Part shown: piece after piece, positions 1-5,481 of the stretch
How positions within the stretch are numbered: position 1 is the stretch's first letter
Layout of the letters: each line of letters starts with the position of its first letter
NCBI GenBank assembly: GCA_012032965.1
Contig: JAAUPT010000128.1
Coordinates: 1 to 5,876, forward strand
Direction: 5' to 3'
DNA from: Nitrospira sp.
GTDB taxonomy: Bacteria; Nitrospirota; Nitrospiria; Nitrospirales; Nitrospiraceae
DNA: 5,876 nt
Translations under genes and position numbers: made by a program
The notes under the pieces: generated by a model
Told to the model about the DNA's origin: nothing
Seen by the model: only the letters and a program-made list of their open reading frames with translations
Databases searched by the model: none

Positions 1-402
1 AAGATAGTGCCGACAGTGCGCAGCTGGGAACACCAAATCTGGTCTGGATCGTTGTCGACCGGTTTCGTACAGGTTAATCAGCCTTATCGCATCTCGCTTT
101 TGAGACAACAGCCACGCGCTGGAGCGCTTGACCTGCAGGAGAGCACAGGAAGCTTTTGAAATAGCTCGGAAGGCCTGGGAGAGATTGCCGCTGGTCAGGG
201 CCTCACTTTGTGCCAGCTTGTGGAGGGTGTCCTGGTAGTGATCGAGGAATGTGGTTGCTGTCGGATCAGAGGAGTGAGCATGCCGTGAGTGCTGGTGCTT
301 TCGAATAATAGCCTTCTGCCTGGTGCCGGAGATGGAATGCTGTGAGGATTCGGTTGGAGCCGCAACTCGTCCCTGAGATTCTCCACGAGGGTGACGTGAC
401 AT
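1..402 (-). CDS. GAF-domain signalling protein, N-terminal part (runs off left edge)
   Basis: The minus strand is open from position 438 to the window edge and gives 134 residues from an ATG at 402. Residues 1-50 are rich in Ser, His and Arg and have no fold I recognise. From about residue 55 the protein reads as the start of a GAF domain: a helix (HYQDTLHKLAQSEALTSGNL), then AFRAISKASCALLQVKRSS, AWLLSQKRDAIRLINLYE and a stretch ending FPAAHCRHYL. In this family such a GAF domain usually precedes PAS and histidine-kinase modules, but none of those is in the window, so calling it a sensor kinase is inference. The gene begins 36 bp after the stop of the response regulator-GGDEF gene, in the same frame and direction, which fits an operon. 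No clear Shine-Dalgarno site precedes 402, and no other ATG is available in frame, so the start is uncertain. Confidence 0.6.
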   Translation of the reverse strand, partial: MSRHPRGESQGRVAAPTESSQHSISGTRQKAIIRKHQHSRHAHSSDPTATTFLDHYQDTLHKLAQSEALTSGNLSQAFRAISKASCALLQVKRSSAWLLSQKRDAIRLINLYETGRQRSRPDLVFPAAHCRHYL

Positions 403-438
403 GGGCGTGCGAGCGGCCAGTGAATTGTGTGGCAGTCC

Positions 439-1443
439 CTAGTCGTTGTGTGTGTCCTCGACCAGCGAGAGAATGCTAGCCGATTTCGTTCGATTGCGTC
501 CCTCTTCTTTGGCTTGATATAAAGCCTGATCAGCCGCCTTGATGAGATCGGTAGGAGAGGAATGTCTGTTGGGAACCACGCAGGCATACCCAACGCTGAT
601 CGTCACGAGTTCTCCGTCCGAGTTTTTAATGCCTAAAGATTCGACTCGTCGTCGTAGACTTTCAGCCACTTGCGCTGCGCCATCGATTCCGGTACCAGGC
701 AGAACTGTGACAAACTCGTCTCCGCCGTAACGGGCGACCAAATCACCAGGGCGATTCACGGAACTGGATATAGCCGCAGACACTTGCTTCAGGCATTCGT
801 CTCCGGCTGTGTGCCCCTTCGTGTCGTTATAGGTCTTAAAGCGGTCGATGTCGAATATGATCAGCGACAACGGAGTCGACTCGCGGACGGCTCTCCGCCA
901 TTCTTGATCTAGAAAATCATCGAATTGACGTCTGTTGGTGATGCCGGTCAATCCATCTAAACAGGAGAGACGAAGCAGCATCTGATTGGCTTCTTGGAGT
1001 TGCCGCATGACCTCCAGGAGTTCTTGCTCACGGGCGCGGCGACGGTCGACCTCGTGAACAAGCCGGAGGACCGAGCGCACTCGAGTCAGCAGTTCGATCT
1101 TGTTGACCGGTTTTGCCACGTAATCCATGGCGCCTGCGGCAAAGGCCAACTGAAGATCGACCGGGTCCGTCTTGACCGTCACCATGATGATGGGCGTGTC
1201 ACGGAAGCGATCGACGGCCTTGATTTGGCGGCAGGCTTCAATCCCGCTCATCTGCGGCATCAGAATATCCATGAGAATGAGATCGACTCGCGCGACCCCA
1301 TGTTTGCCTCCATCGAGCCCCAGGTACTTAAATGCAGCGGCGGCAGAATCCGCCGAATGAATGTTTTCGTATCCAGCGGTGGATAGAATAGCCTGCAGAA
1401 GAAGGCGATCATCCACAGAGTCGTCAACAATCAAAATGCTCAT
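439..1443 (-). CDS. Response regulator with GGDEF output: diguanylate cyclase
   Basis: This 334-residue cytoplasmic protein should make cyclic di-GMP from two GTP under control of receiver phosphorylation. The receiver (about 1-122) has the acidic pair D7-D8, phospho-acceptor D59 in LILMD, T89 and K111 in AKP. A charged helical linker (about 128-158, [17 protein letters not shown]) leads to the GGDEF domain (about 160-325). That domain shows [10 protein letters not shown], metal ligand D198 in FDIDRF, the KGHTAGD motif and an intact GGDEF signature at 240-244. R231 and D234 form an RxxD inhibitory site five residues ahead of it, so product feedback is expected. I chose the ATG at 1443 because the receiver fold begins right there (MSILIVDDS). 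The frame is open 29 codons further upstream, but that stretch does not resemble the family. It lies 47 bp after the preceding response regulator, and its receiver closely resembles that neighbour's. Confidence 0.9.
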   Translation of the reverse strand: MSILIVDDSVDDRLLLQAILSTAGYENIHSADSAAAAFKYLGLDGGKHGVARVDLILMDILMPQMSGIEACRQIKAVDRFRDTPIIMVTVKTDPVDLQLAFAAGAMDYVAKPVNKIELLTRVRSVLRLVHEVDRRRAREQELLEVMRQLQEANQMLLRLSCLDGLTGITNRRQFDDFLDQEWRRAVRESTPLSLIIFDIDRFKTYNDTKGHTAGDECLKQVSAAISSSVNRPGDLVARYGGDEFVTVLPGTGIDGAAQVAESLRRRVESLGIKNSDGELVTISVGYACVVPNRHSSPTDLIKAADQALYQAKEEGRNRTKSASILSLVEDTHND

Positions 1444-1490
1444 ACATTCACACGGTTTGAAAAGGAAGGTGACTGGCGGAATCGTAGCAG

Positions 1491-2130
1491 CTAGTCCTGA
1501 TAAACGCCAGGATAAAGCTTTTTGAGGCACGGTTGGCAGAGCCCATGGCTGAACTCTGCTTCCGAATGTTCACCGATATATTCCTCGATTTGTTGCCAAA
1601 ACCCGCCGTCATTGCGGATTTTCTTGCACGAGGCGCAGATCGGGATCAGGCCTCGCAAGACCTTGACTTCCCTGAGCGCCTGCTGCAGTTCTTCATTGCT
1701 GCGACGCAACTCAGCTTCCCGCGCCTTTTCGACAGTCCATCTCGTTTTTTAAGGTCAAGGCCGAGGCCACCCGTGCGAGCAGTTCTACACTCTTGACGGG
1801 TTTATTGATGTAATCCATGGCGCCGGCTGTGAATGCGTCCTTTAGATTGTCGAGATCATTCCTTGCAGTCACCATGATGATCGGGATGTCCTGAAGATGC
1901 ACCTGTTGTTTGATTCTGCGGCAGGCTGCGACGCCATCAAGATCAGGCATCAGAACGTCCATCAAAATCAAATCGACGTCGACCGAGGATTGCCCTCCAT
2001 CAAGGTTCAACAGTGCAAAAGCTGTCTGGGCTGAATCCGCCGCCACAATCTGTTCGTGGCCAGCCTTGGTCAGGATCGACCGGAGAAGAAGATGTTGATC
2101 TGGGGAGTCATCGACAATGAGGATCGCCAT
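1491..2130 (-). pseudogene. Response regulator with Cys-rich CxxC/CxxC tail, split by one frameshift
   Basis: The first frame (ATG 2130 to stop 1711) gives 139 residues: a complete receiver with D7-D8, phospho-acceptor D58, T88 and K110, then a linker ending KNEMDCRK. The next frame, closed at 1491, continues AREAELRRSNEELQQAL and ends in GLIPICASCKKIR, then [14 protein letters not shown] and KKLYP. Aligning with the neighbouring paralogue ([13 protein letters not shown] against NEMDCRKAREAEL) places the break at about 1722-1730, where the minus strand reads cgaaaaggcgcgg. Removing one base restores a protein of about 212 residues. The tail's two CxxC pairs look like a zinc ribbon. This tail ends many PAS, GAF and receiver proteins in Nitrospira and related bacteria; its role is unknown to me. 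As sequenced, the product is a receiver without a tail. A base-calling error is the simplest explanation, since both halves look fully conserved. Confidence 0.85.
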
Positions 2131-2186
2131 AGCTCTACTTAACGGATGGAATTGAGTGAAACTGAAGCCGCCCCCAGATAGGATTC

Positions 2187-2217
2187 AGTATAGCAAATGA
2201 CTCTAAGGATGGATCAG
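2187..2217 (-). promoter_or_regulatory. Candidate promoter for the response-regulator cluster
   Basis: Reading the minus strand, TGCTATACT gives an extended -10 (TATACT at 2187-2192 preceded by TGC). A -35-like CTGATC at 2212-2217 is a weak match and sits 19 bp away. The -35 lies in the last codons of the yqeY-like gene. Transcription would start near 2180, leaving a leader of about 50 bases before the ATG at 2130. This would let the signalling genes be expressed apart from yqeY. It rests on consensus matching only. Confidence 0.35.
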
Positions 2218-2660
2218 GAAAGCTTGCTTTTGACCAGCTCACTGACTTGCTTGCCGTCAATGGACTGGCCAGCGAGGCGAGCCATGACAGCCTTCATGAC
2301 CATCCCCATATCTTTGAGGGAGTGAGATTCAGTCTCTGCGATAACCGATGTGACAATGGTCTCAAGCTCTTGAGGGGAAAGCGGTTTTGGGAGATAAGTC
2401 TCGATAATCTCAATCTCCTTACGTTCTTTAGCGGCCAGTTCCGTCCGTTGAGCTTTTTCAAACTGCTCGACTGACTCTCGGCGTTGTTTCACGAGGGTCG
2501 TCATCACCCGGCTCATTTCTGCGTCATCGAGATCACGCTTAAGCTCAACTTCTTTGTTTAAGATGGCTGCTTTGATCATTCGGATCACATCCTTGCGAAG
2601 TTGATCGTGTGATTTCATTGCGAGCTTGAGGTCTTCACTCAGCCGGTCGTGGAGAGACAT
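2214..2660 (-). CDS. yqeY: YqeY family protein (GatB/YqeY domain)
   Basis: The 148-residue product matches the usual size of the YqeY family. An N-terminal helical region begins MSLHDRLSEDLKLAMKSHD and contains LRKDVIRMIKAAILNKEVE. The family block QRRESVEQFEKAQRTELAAK follows, then EIEIIETYLPKPLSPQEL, and the C-terminal segment MGMVMKAVMARLAGQSIDGK. YqeY proteins resemble the tRNA-binding tail domain of the GatB amidotransferase subunit. Their exact role is not settled; a link to tRNA or amidotransferase function is assumed from that similarity. I chose the ATG at 2660 because GTGAGG lies 6 bases ahead and the family normally begins at this point. A GTG four codons upstream overlaps that site. 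A good promoter lies just upstream, and an unrelated small gene diverges from it. Confidence 0.9.
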   Translation of the reverse strand: MSLHDRLSEDLKLAMKSHDQLRKDVIRMIKAAILNKEVELKRDLDDAEMSRVMTTLVKQRRESVEQFEKAQRTELAAKERKEIEIIETYLPKPLSPQELETIVTSVIAETESHSLKDMGMVMKAVMARLAGQSIDGKQVSELVKSKLS

Positions 2661-2696
2661 ACGAGGCCTCACGGGTGAATGCCGGGGTGCGGTCGA

Positions 2697-2725
2697 AGCA
2701 TACCCTCCTGGTTTCAGCGAGTCAA
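2697..2725 (-). promoter_or_regulatory. Sigma70-type promoter for yqeY
   Basis: On the minus strand TTGACT (2720-2725) and TATGCT (2697-2702) are separated by exactly 17 bases. This matches five of six and four of six consensus positions. Transcription would start near 2690, giving a short leader of about 30 bases that includes the GTGAGG ribosome binding site before the ATG at 2660. Confidence 0.6.
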
Positions 2726-2763
2726 CAATTGGGCCTGGAATGGTATTCAGGCAACGGGGTCGG

Positions 2764-2769
2764 TATGAT
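2764..2769 (+). promoter_or_regulatory. Candidate -10 element for the small exported protein
   Basis: TATGAT matches five of six -10 consensus positions and would start a leader of about 37 bases before the ATG at 2813. No convincing -35 hexamer lies 16-18 bases upstream (TGGTAT at the 17-base position is poor). Only the position between two divergent genes supports it. Confidence 0.25.
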
Positions 2770-2799
2770 AACGAATCGAGCCGCAGGGATACGCTCTCT

Positions 2800-2806
2800 A
2801 AGGAGG
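2800..2806 (+). promoter_or_regulatory. Strong ribosome binding site fixing the start at 2813
   Basis: AAGGAGG is a full anti-16S complement six bases ahead of the ATG at 2813. It decides the start of the small exported protein over the in-frame upstream ATG at 2675 and the ATG at 2830 in another frame. Confidence 0.8.
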
Positions 2807-2812
2807 ATACCT

Positions 2813-3033
2813 ATGTCAGGGAATAGCATATGGCGGACAAGACCCAAGAACGGACTAATGGTTGCTGTAATGGGAGTGGTGCTGGTGGGTACCGATGGTT
2901 GTGCTGGCGAAGCCCGAAGCCGGTGTCGACGATGACGCAGGATCAGGTCCGTGAGCATGCCGATAAAGCGTTCGAAAAGTTGAAACAAGAAGAGAAGAAT
3001 CGTACGACAGGCTCCGAGGTTGCTCCCTATTGA
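2813..3033 (+). pseudogene. Small exported protein, probable lipoprotein, with one-base frameshift
   Basis: From the ATG at 2813 the frame reads a basic N-terminus (SIWRTRPKNG), a hydrophobic core (LMVAVMGVVLVG) and then TDGCAGEA, with C30 a likely lipidation site. The residues before the Cys are not a textbook lipobox. This frame stops at 2935 after 40 residues. The next frame carries the rest: PKPVSTMTQDQVREHADK, a charged helix FEKLKQEEKNR and the end GSEVAPY at 3033. Adding one C to the CCC run at 2913-2915 joins them as GCAGEAPKPVSTMTQ and gives 73 residues. The likely product is a short helical protein anchored to a membrane on the outer side of the inner membrane. I know no function for it. 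As sequenced it makes only a 40-residue fragment; an assembly error is the likeliest cause, given the clean junction and perfect ribosome binding site. Confidence 0.7.
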
Positions 3034-3280
3034 TTGGTGTTGGTGAGCCTGTACCAGTTTCCTGTGGCCGTTTCCTTAGGACGCTGACGATACCTCAAAT
3101 TGTGACCACCTTGGTTCGATTCGCTGGCGTCTCAGCGTGGAAGACGTAGGTATCCAACACAAGTCCGAGCTCTGCCCACACCTCTGAAGAAGGTAACGGT
3201 GACAACAGACGACCGTCATGCATCGAGCTGATTCATCATAATGTTGGTTGGTAGTCATTGACCCGAGGGGGCTCAGTACG

Positions 3281-3934
3281 ATGAGCAGGATGGCTGATGG
3301 TCTACCAGACAGATCGGCACAAGGGTGGGTAGTTCCTTGCGTGGTATGCCTGGCTCTATGCCAGAGCCAGGTAGGAATGGCCAAGGATCTCCTGCCTCCC
3401 AAAGAGCAAGAGTCCACGGAGATCGGCTCGACCCCAAGCCCATCATTCGACTTTCAGGAAAAAGGGATTCCGCAATCCTTGTTTACCTGGATTAAGATGG
3501 CCAAGGGCTTTGAGGTAGAATGGGATACTTTTGGACGGAAAGGGTGGTACACCCAGGACCCACGGCTAAAACCGATCGAGCCAAGTTCGATATTCACGCC
3601 AGAGGTTCCAGCGATTTACATCGTCTTTGAAGTGGCTCCATTGGAAGATCCAGCACAATTTGCAGTGCAATGGTACCTGGAGCAGTCGAGCGGCCAGCTG
3701 AACGAGAACCCAGTGGGCAAAGATGTGCTCGAAGTGCCTGGGCATGAACGATATGGTTATCTTGAGTTGAAAAAGTCAGGCGAGAGATGGGCTGTTGGAA
3801 ATTACCTAGCAAAGATCTATATCGCGCCGCTGGGGCAACAGCCGTTCCATGCTGCGAATCAGGTCGGTACGATGCGTTTTACAGTCATTGATGTTACGTC
3901 CGGTATGTCTCATGGGAATAAGCTACCTAGGTAG
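3281..3934 (+). CDS. Exported protein of unknown function
   Basis: I do not recognise this 217-residue protein. It has a signal-peptide-like N-terminus: a mixed-charge stretch (MSRMADGLPDRSAQ), a hydrophobic segment (GWVVPCVVCLALCQSQ) and a possible cleavage site after VGMA. Its mature part is probably periplasmic. From about residue 100 it looks like one compact beta-rich domain: AIYIVFEVAPLEDP, then FAVQWYLEQSSG, YGYLELKKSGERWAVGNYLA and a final MRFTVIDV strand. The W-x-x-G-x-Y pattern followed by short strands recalls Ig-like periplasmic domains, but this is inference. I chose the ATG at 3281 because GAGGGGG sits nine bases upstream; a TTG at 3248 in the same frame lacks such support. It ends 21 bp before the next plus-strand gene, suggesting co-transcription. 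The frame is consistent throughout. Confidence 0.75.
   Translation: MSRMADGLPDRSAQGWVVPCVVCLALCQSQVGMAKDLLPPKEQESTEIGSTPSPSFDFQEKGIPQSLFTWIKMAKGFEVEWDTFGRKGWYTQDPRLKPIEPSSIFTPEVPAIYIVFEVAPLEDPAQFAVQWYLEQSSGQLNENPVGKDVLEVPGHERYGYLELKKSGERWAVGNYLAKIYIAPLGQQPFHAANQVGTMRFTVIDVTSGMSHGNKLPR
3347..3373 (+). repeat. Hairpin inside the signal-peptide coding region
   Basis: CCTGGCTC (3349-3356) and GAGCCAGG (3364-3371) are perfect inverted copies around a 7-base loop. One G-T and one T-A pair extend the stem to ten pairs. It lies about 65 bases into the exported-protein gene, where the signal peptide is encoded. There is no T-run after it, so it is not a standard intrinsic terminator. Confidence 0.6.
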
Positions 3935-3955
3935 GTTCAAAACGAAGGGAGCCGT

Positions 3956-4255
3956 ATGGGTGTGCGTGTCAGAATTACGGAACCGGAAAAGCTGACGTTG
4001 CTTTACGAACGATTTCGAGATGTGTGTTTAGTGGAAAAAGAAGTCTGGAAGGAAATCTTTTTGCCACGAGAGAGTATCGGGGGGCCGGTAAGGACTAACA
4101 TCCAGGACCTCTACGAGGTCGAGATCGACGATCCTGACATCGAGGGGGCTATCGAGGCCAACATCTCGCGGGGTAATGTGATCTTGGGCGCGGCCATTGC
4201 TGAATACCGCGCCCACATCTCGTTTTTTAAGAAACGGGGATTAAAGTCGCTCTAA
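3956..4255 (+). CDS. Small cytoplasmic protein of unknown function
   Basis: This 99-residue protein has no signal peptide or membrane segment and I do not recognise it. The ATG at 3956 follows AAGGGAG at a short but workable distance. The sequence is highly charged. It begins MGVRVRITEPEKLTLLYERF, and contains the paired acidic stretch YEVEIDDPDIEGAIEANI, a small hydrophobic run (GNVILGAAIAEY) and a basic end (FFKKRGLKSL). It starts 21 bp after the exported protein and runs in the same direction, so the two are probably one transcript. Its last 15 bases overlap the 3' end of htpX on the other strand. The reading frame is uninterrupted, and its charge pattern and ribosome binding site make it a believable gene. 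Confidence 0.7.
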   Translation: MGVRVRITEPEKLTLLYERFRDVCLVEKEVWKEIFLPRESIGGPVRTNIQDLYEVEIDDPDIEGAIEANISRGNVILGAAIAEYRAHISFFKKRGLKSL

Positions 4256-5130
4256 CGCCGCAATCCGTACTTCAATCGGTGGGTGGGTTGAGAACAAACT
4301 CATGAACCCACCGGTCTTGCCGGAAATTTTCATCGTTGCGAGTGCGTCCTGCCCAGAGTATTCGAATTGAGCGCGATTCACCCATCGATCAATTGCTTGG
4401 AGTGCGCCGATCATGGAGTCCTTGCCGTACACCTTGGCGGCAAACGCGTCGGCTCCAAATTCGCGGCGACGCGAAAACCAGCTGATAACAATGGAGGCTA
4501 GGATACTGACGATGATCTGAAGCACAATAGACAGACCAAAGCCTAAAGCTGCCTGATCTCGCGCTGCGAAGAAACGACCGTACCCACATCGCGATGTAAA
4601 ATACAAAACGTGTTCATCAGCCCGGCTAGGACGGTCGTAGCAAACATGTCGCCGTTATACACGTGACCCATTTCATGAGCGAGAACAGCCTTGACCTCAT
4701 CTTCTTTGAGATTCTGGAGTAATCCAGTTGATACGGCCACCATCGAATTGTTCTTGCTGGGTCCTGTCGCGAAGGCATTGGGGTCTGGCGAATCGTAGAC
4801 CCACACCTCAGGCATCGTGATATGCAGACGCTGCGCGATTTCCCGAACGGAACCATAAATGACCTGTTCAGCCTGCGAACGAGGTTGGGTAATCTGCTGA
4901 CAGTTGAGCATCGCCCGCGCCATTTGCTTCGAAAATGCCAAACTGATGAATGCTCCACCGAACCCAAACATGGCAGCCCATACCAACGACGTGAGATCGA
5001 CGGACCCGCGAACATCGATTCCGAACATCGGTAAGATCACATTGATGACGATAGGTACGGTGATCGAGAGCGTCACCATGATGAGAATATTTGCGATCAG
5101 TAGTAGGCCTATGCCTTTGAACGACTTCAT
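4241..5130 (-). pseudogene. htpX: HtpX-type membrane zinc metalloprotease, frameshifted in the third membrane segment
   Basis: HtpX is an inner-membrane M48 protease that degrades damaged membrane proteins. The first frame (ATG 5130, stop 4543) codes for 195 residues with two N-terminal membrane segments (about 8-32 and 48-66), PDPNAFATGPSKNNSMVAVS and the zinc motif HEMGH at 152-156. A second frame, closed at 4241, continues from RFFAARDQAALGFG through a membrane segment (LSIVLQIIVSILASIVISWF) to SRRREFGADAFAAK, whose Glu (codon 4460-4462) is the third zinc ligand, and ends THPPIEVRIAALERL. The junction at about 4575-4610 is best explained by two extra bases: dropping one T from the TTTT run (4605-4608) and one base near 4580-4582 gives NTFVFYIAMWVGRFFAARDQ. 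The corrected length is about 295 residues, as expected for HtpX. The start is fixed by AAGGAGG (5137-5143) six bases ahead. As sequenced, the product lacks the third zinc ligand and should be inactive. Confidence 0.85.
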
Positions 5131-5159
5131 TGTAAGCCTCCTTGAAGACAAACATTCGC

Positions 5160-5174
5160 CTCATCTGAGACGAG
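5160..5174. repeat. Near-palindrome in the htpX leader
   Basis: CTCATCTGAGACGAG is a 15-base imperfect palindrome with one mismatched pair around a central G. It lies some 10-25 bases downstream of the likely htpX transcription start and before its ribosome binding site. An operator or a small stem are both possible; chance cannot be excluded. Confidence 0.3.
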
Positions 5175-5190
5175 TTGTTGAACTGCCACA

Positions 5191-5196
5191 ATTATA
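5191..5196 (-). promoter_or_regulatory. Candidate -10 element for htpX
   Basis: The minus strand reads TATAAT, a perfect -10 hexamer, giving a start near 5184 and a leader of about 54 bases. The consensus TTGACA at 5222-5227 is 25 bases away, too far for normal sigma70 spacing, and the 17-base position holds only GTATCG. Recognition may rely on the -10 or on an activator. No heat-shock sigma32-type or CIRCE sequence was seen. Confidence 0.45.
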
Positions 5197-5280
5197 CACA
5201 AATCCGCTGCCTGCGATACACTGTCAAACACATGAGGCGTTGATATATGCATAAGATCGCATTGTGTAAAGTCAAGATGG

Positions 5281-5308
5281 TTGACGTCTCTGAAAGTATG
5301 TCGATAAT
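5281..5308 (+). promoter_or_regulatory. Candidate promoter for the squalene-synthase-family gene
   Basis: TTGACG (5281-5286) and GATAAT (5303-5308) each match five of six consensus positions with a 16-base spacer. Transcription would start near 5315, leaving a leader of about 165 bases before the ATG at 5482. Confidence 0.45.
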
Positions 5309-5354
5309 GTTGACCGCCTCTTGGCGTTCCTGTTAGAAAACAACGGTGTAGGGG

Positions 5355-5398
5355 GAGTCGGTGTAAAGCCCTTCCAAGAGTTACAATCGAGCCGACTC
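5355..5398 (+). repeat. Inverted repeat in the leader of the squalene-synthase-family gene
   Basis: GAGTCGG (5355-5361) and CCGACTC (5392-5398) are perfect inverted copies separated by 30 bases. They lie in the presumed untranslated leader. No T-run follows, so a terminator is unlikely. The stem is short and may be chance. Confidence 0.3.
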
Positions 5399-5481
5399 AC
5401 CTTGATCTCCTACTGTAAACGATTGTGGCCTCTGGGTAGTCGTCGATCCAAAGGGGCGGATGGGATGGTGGAACTGAAATA

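Larger units (their letters stand above)
5131..5481. other. Divergent intergenic region between htpX and the squalene-synthase-family gene
   Basis: This 351-bp stretch contains no gene I can support on either strand. It is more AT-rich near 5185-5310, where candidate promoters face both ways. Near 5270-5286 the words GTCAA and TTGAC lie back to back around a 5-base centre, giving -35-like hexamers on both strands. The part from about 5315 to 5481 would be a long untranslated leader for the plus-strand gene and includes an inverted repeat. Confidence 0.5.

Noticed and set aside
195..593. A 132-codon open frame on the minus strand crossing the end of the GGDEF gene.
   Set aside because: It overlaps two frames with clear domain content (GGDEF and GAF) and its own translation is an uneven Pro/His/Thr/Arg-rich string typical of a shadow frame.
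994..1386. A 130-codon plus-strand open frame opposite the receiver-GGDEF gene.
   Set aside because: It lies wholly antisense to a well-conserved receiver domain and shows no motif of its own.
1744..1750. A AAA AAC slippery heptamer, in frame, about 20 bases before the response-regulator frameshift (minus strand).
   Set aside because: A -1 slip here enters the third frame, not the one encoding the Cys-rich tail, and the alignment with the paralogue puts the shift further downstream. Loss of one A by transcriptional slippage would reach the tail frame but would replace the conserved NEMDCRK linker.
2830..3033. A 67-residue protein starting at ATG 2830.
   Set aside because: Its first half (GCCNGSGAGGYRWLCW) looks non-coding and has no ribosome binding site, whereas the other frame has AAGGAGG and a signal-like start. 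Only its second half is real, reached by frame correction.
3081..3138. Inverted words ACGCTGA and TCAGCGT in the 3034-3280 gap.
   Set aside because: Seven-base arms with a 44-base loop and no T-run; too weak to call a terminator or operator.
3076..3417. A 113-codon minus-strand open frame.
   Set aside because: It runs antisense to the start of the exported-protein gene, is Cys/His/Arg/Ser-rich without order, and has no visible start signal.
4904..5254. A 116-codon plus-strand open frame opposite the htpX 5' end and promoter.
   Set aside because: It is antisense to conserved HtpX membrane segments and extends across the htpX regulatory region; no family resemblance.
5315..5326. Small hairpin CGCC-TCTT-GGCG followed by TTCCTGTT.
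   Set aside because: A four-base stem without a real T-run, located right at the presumed transcription start; not a credible terminator.
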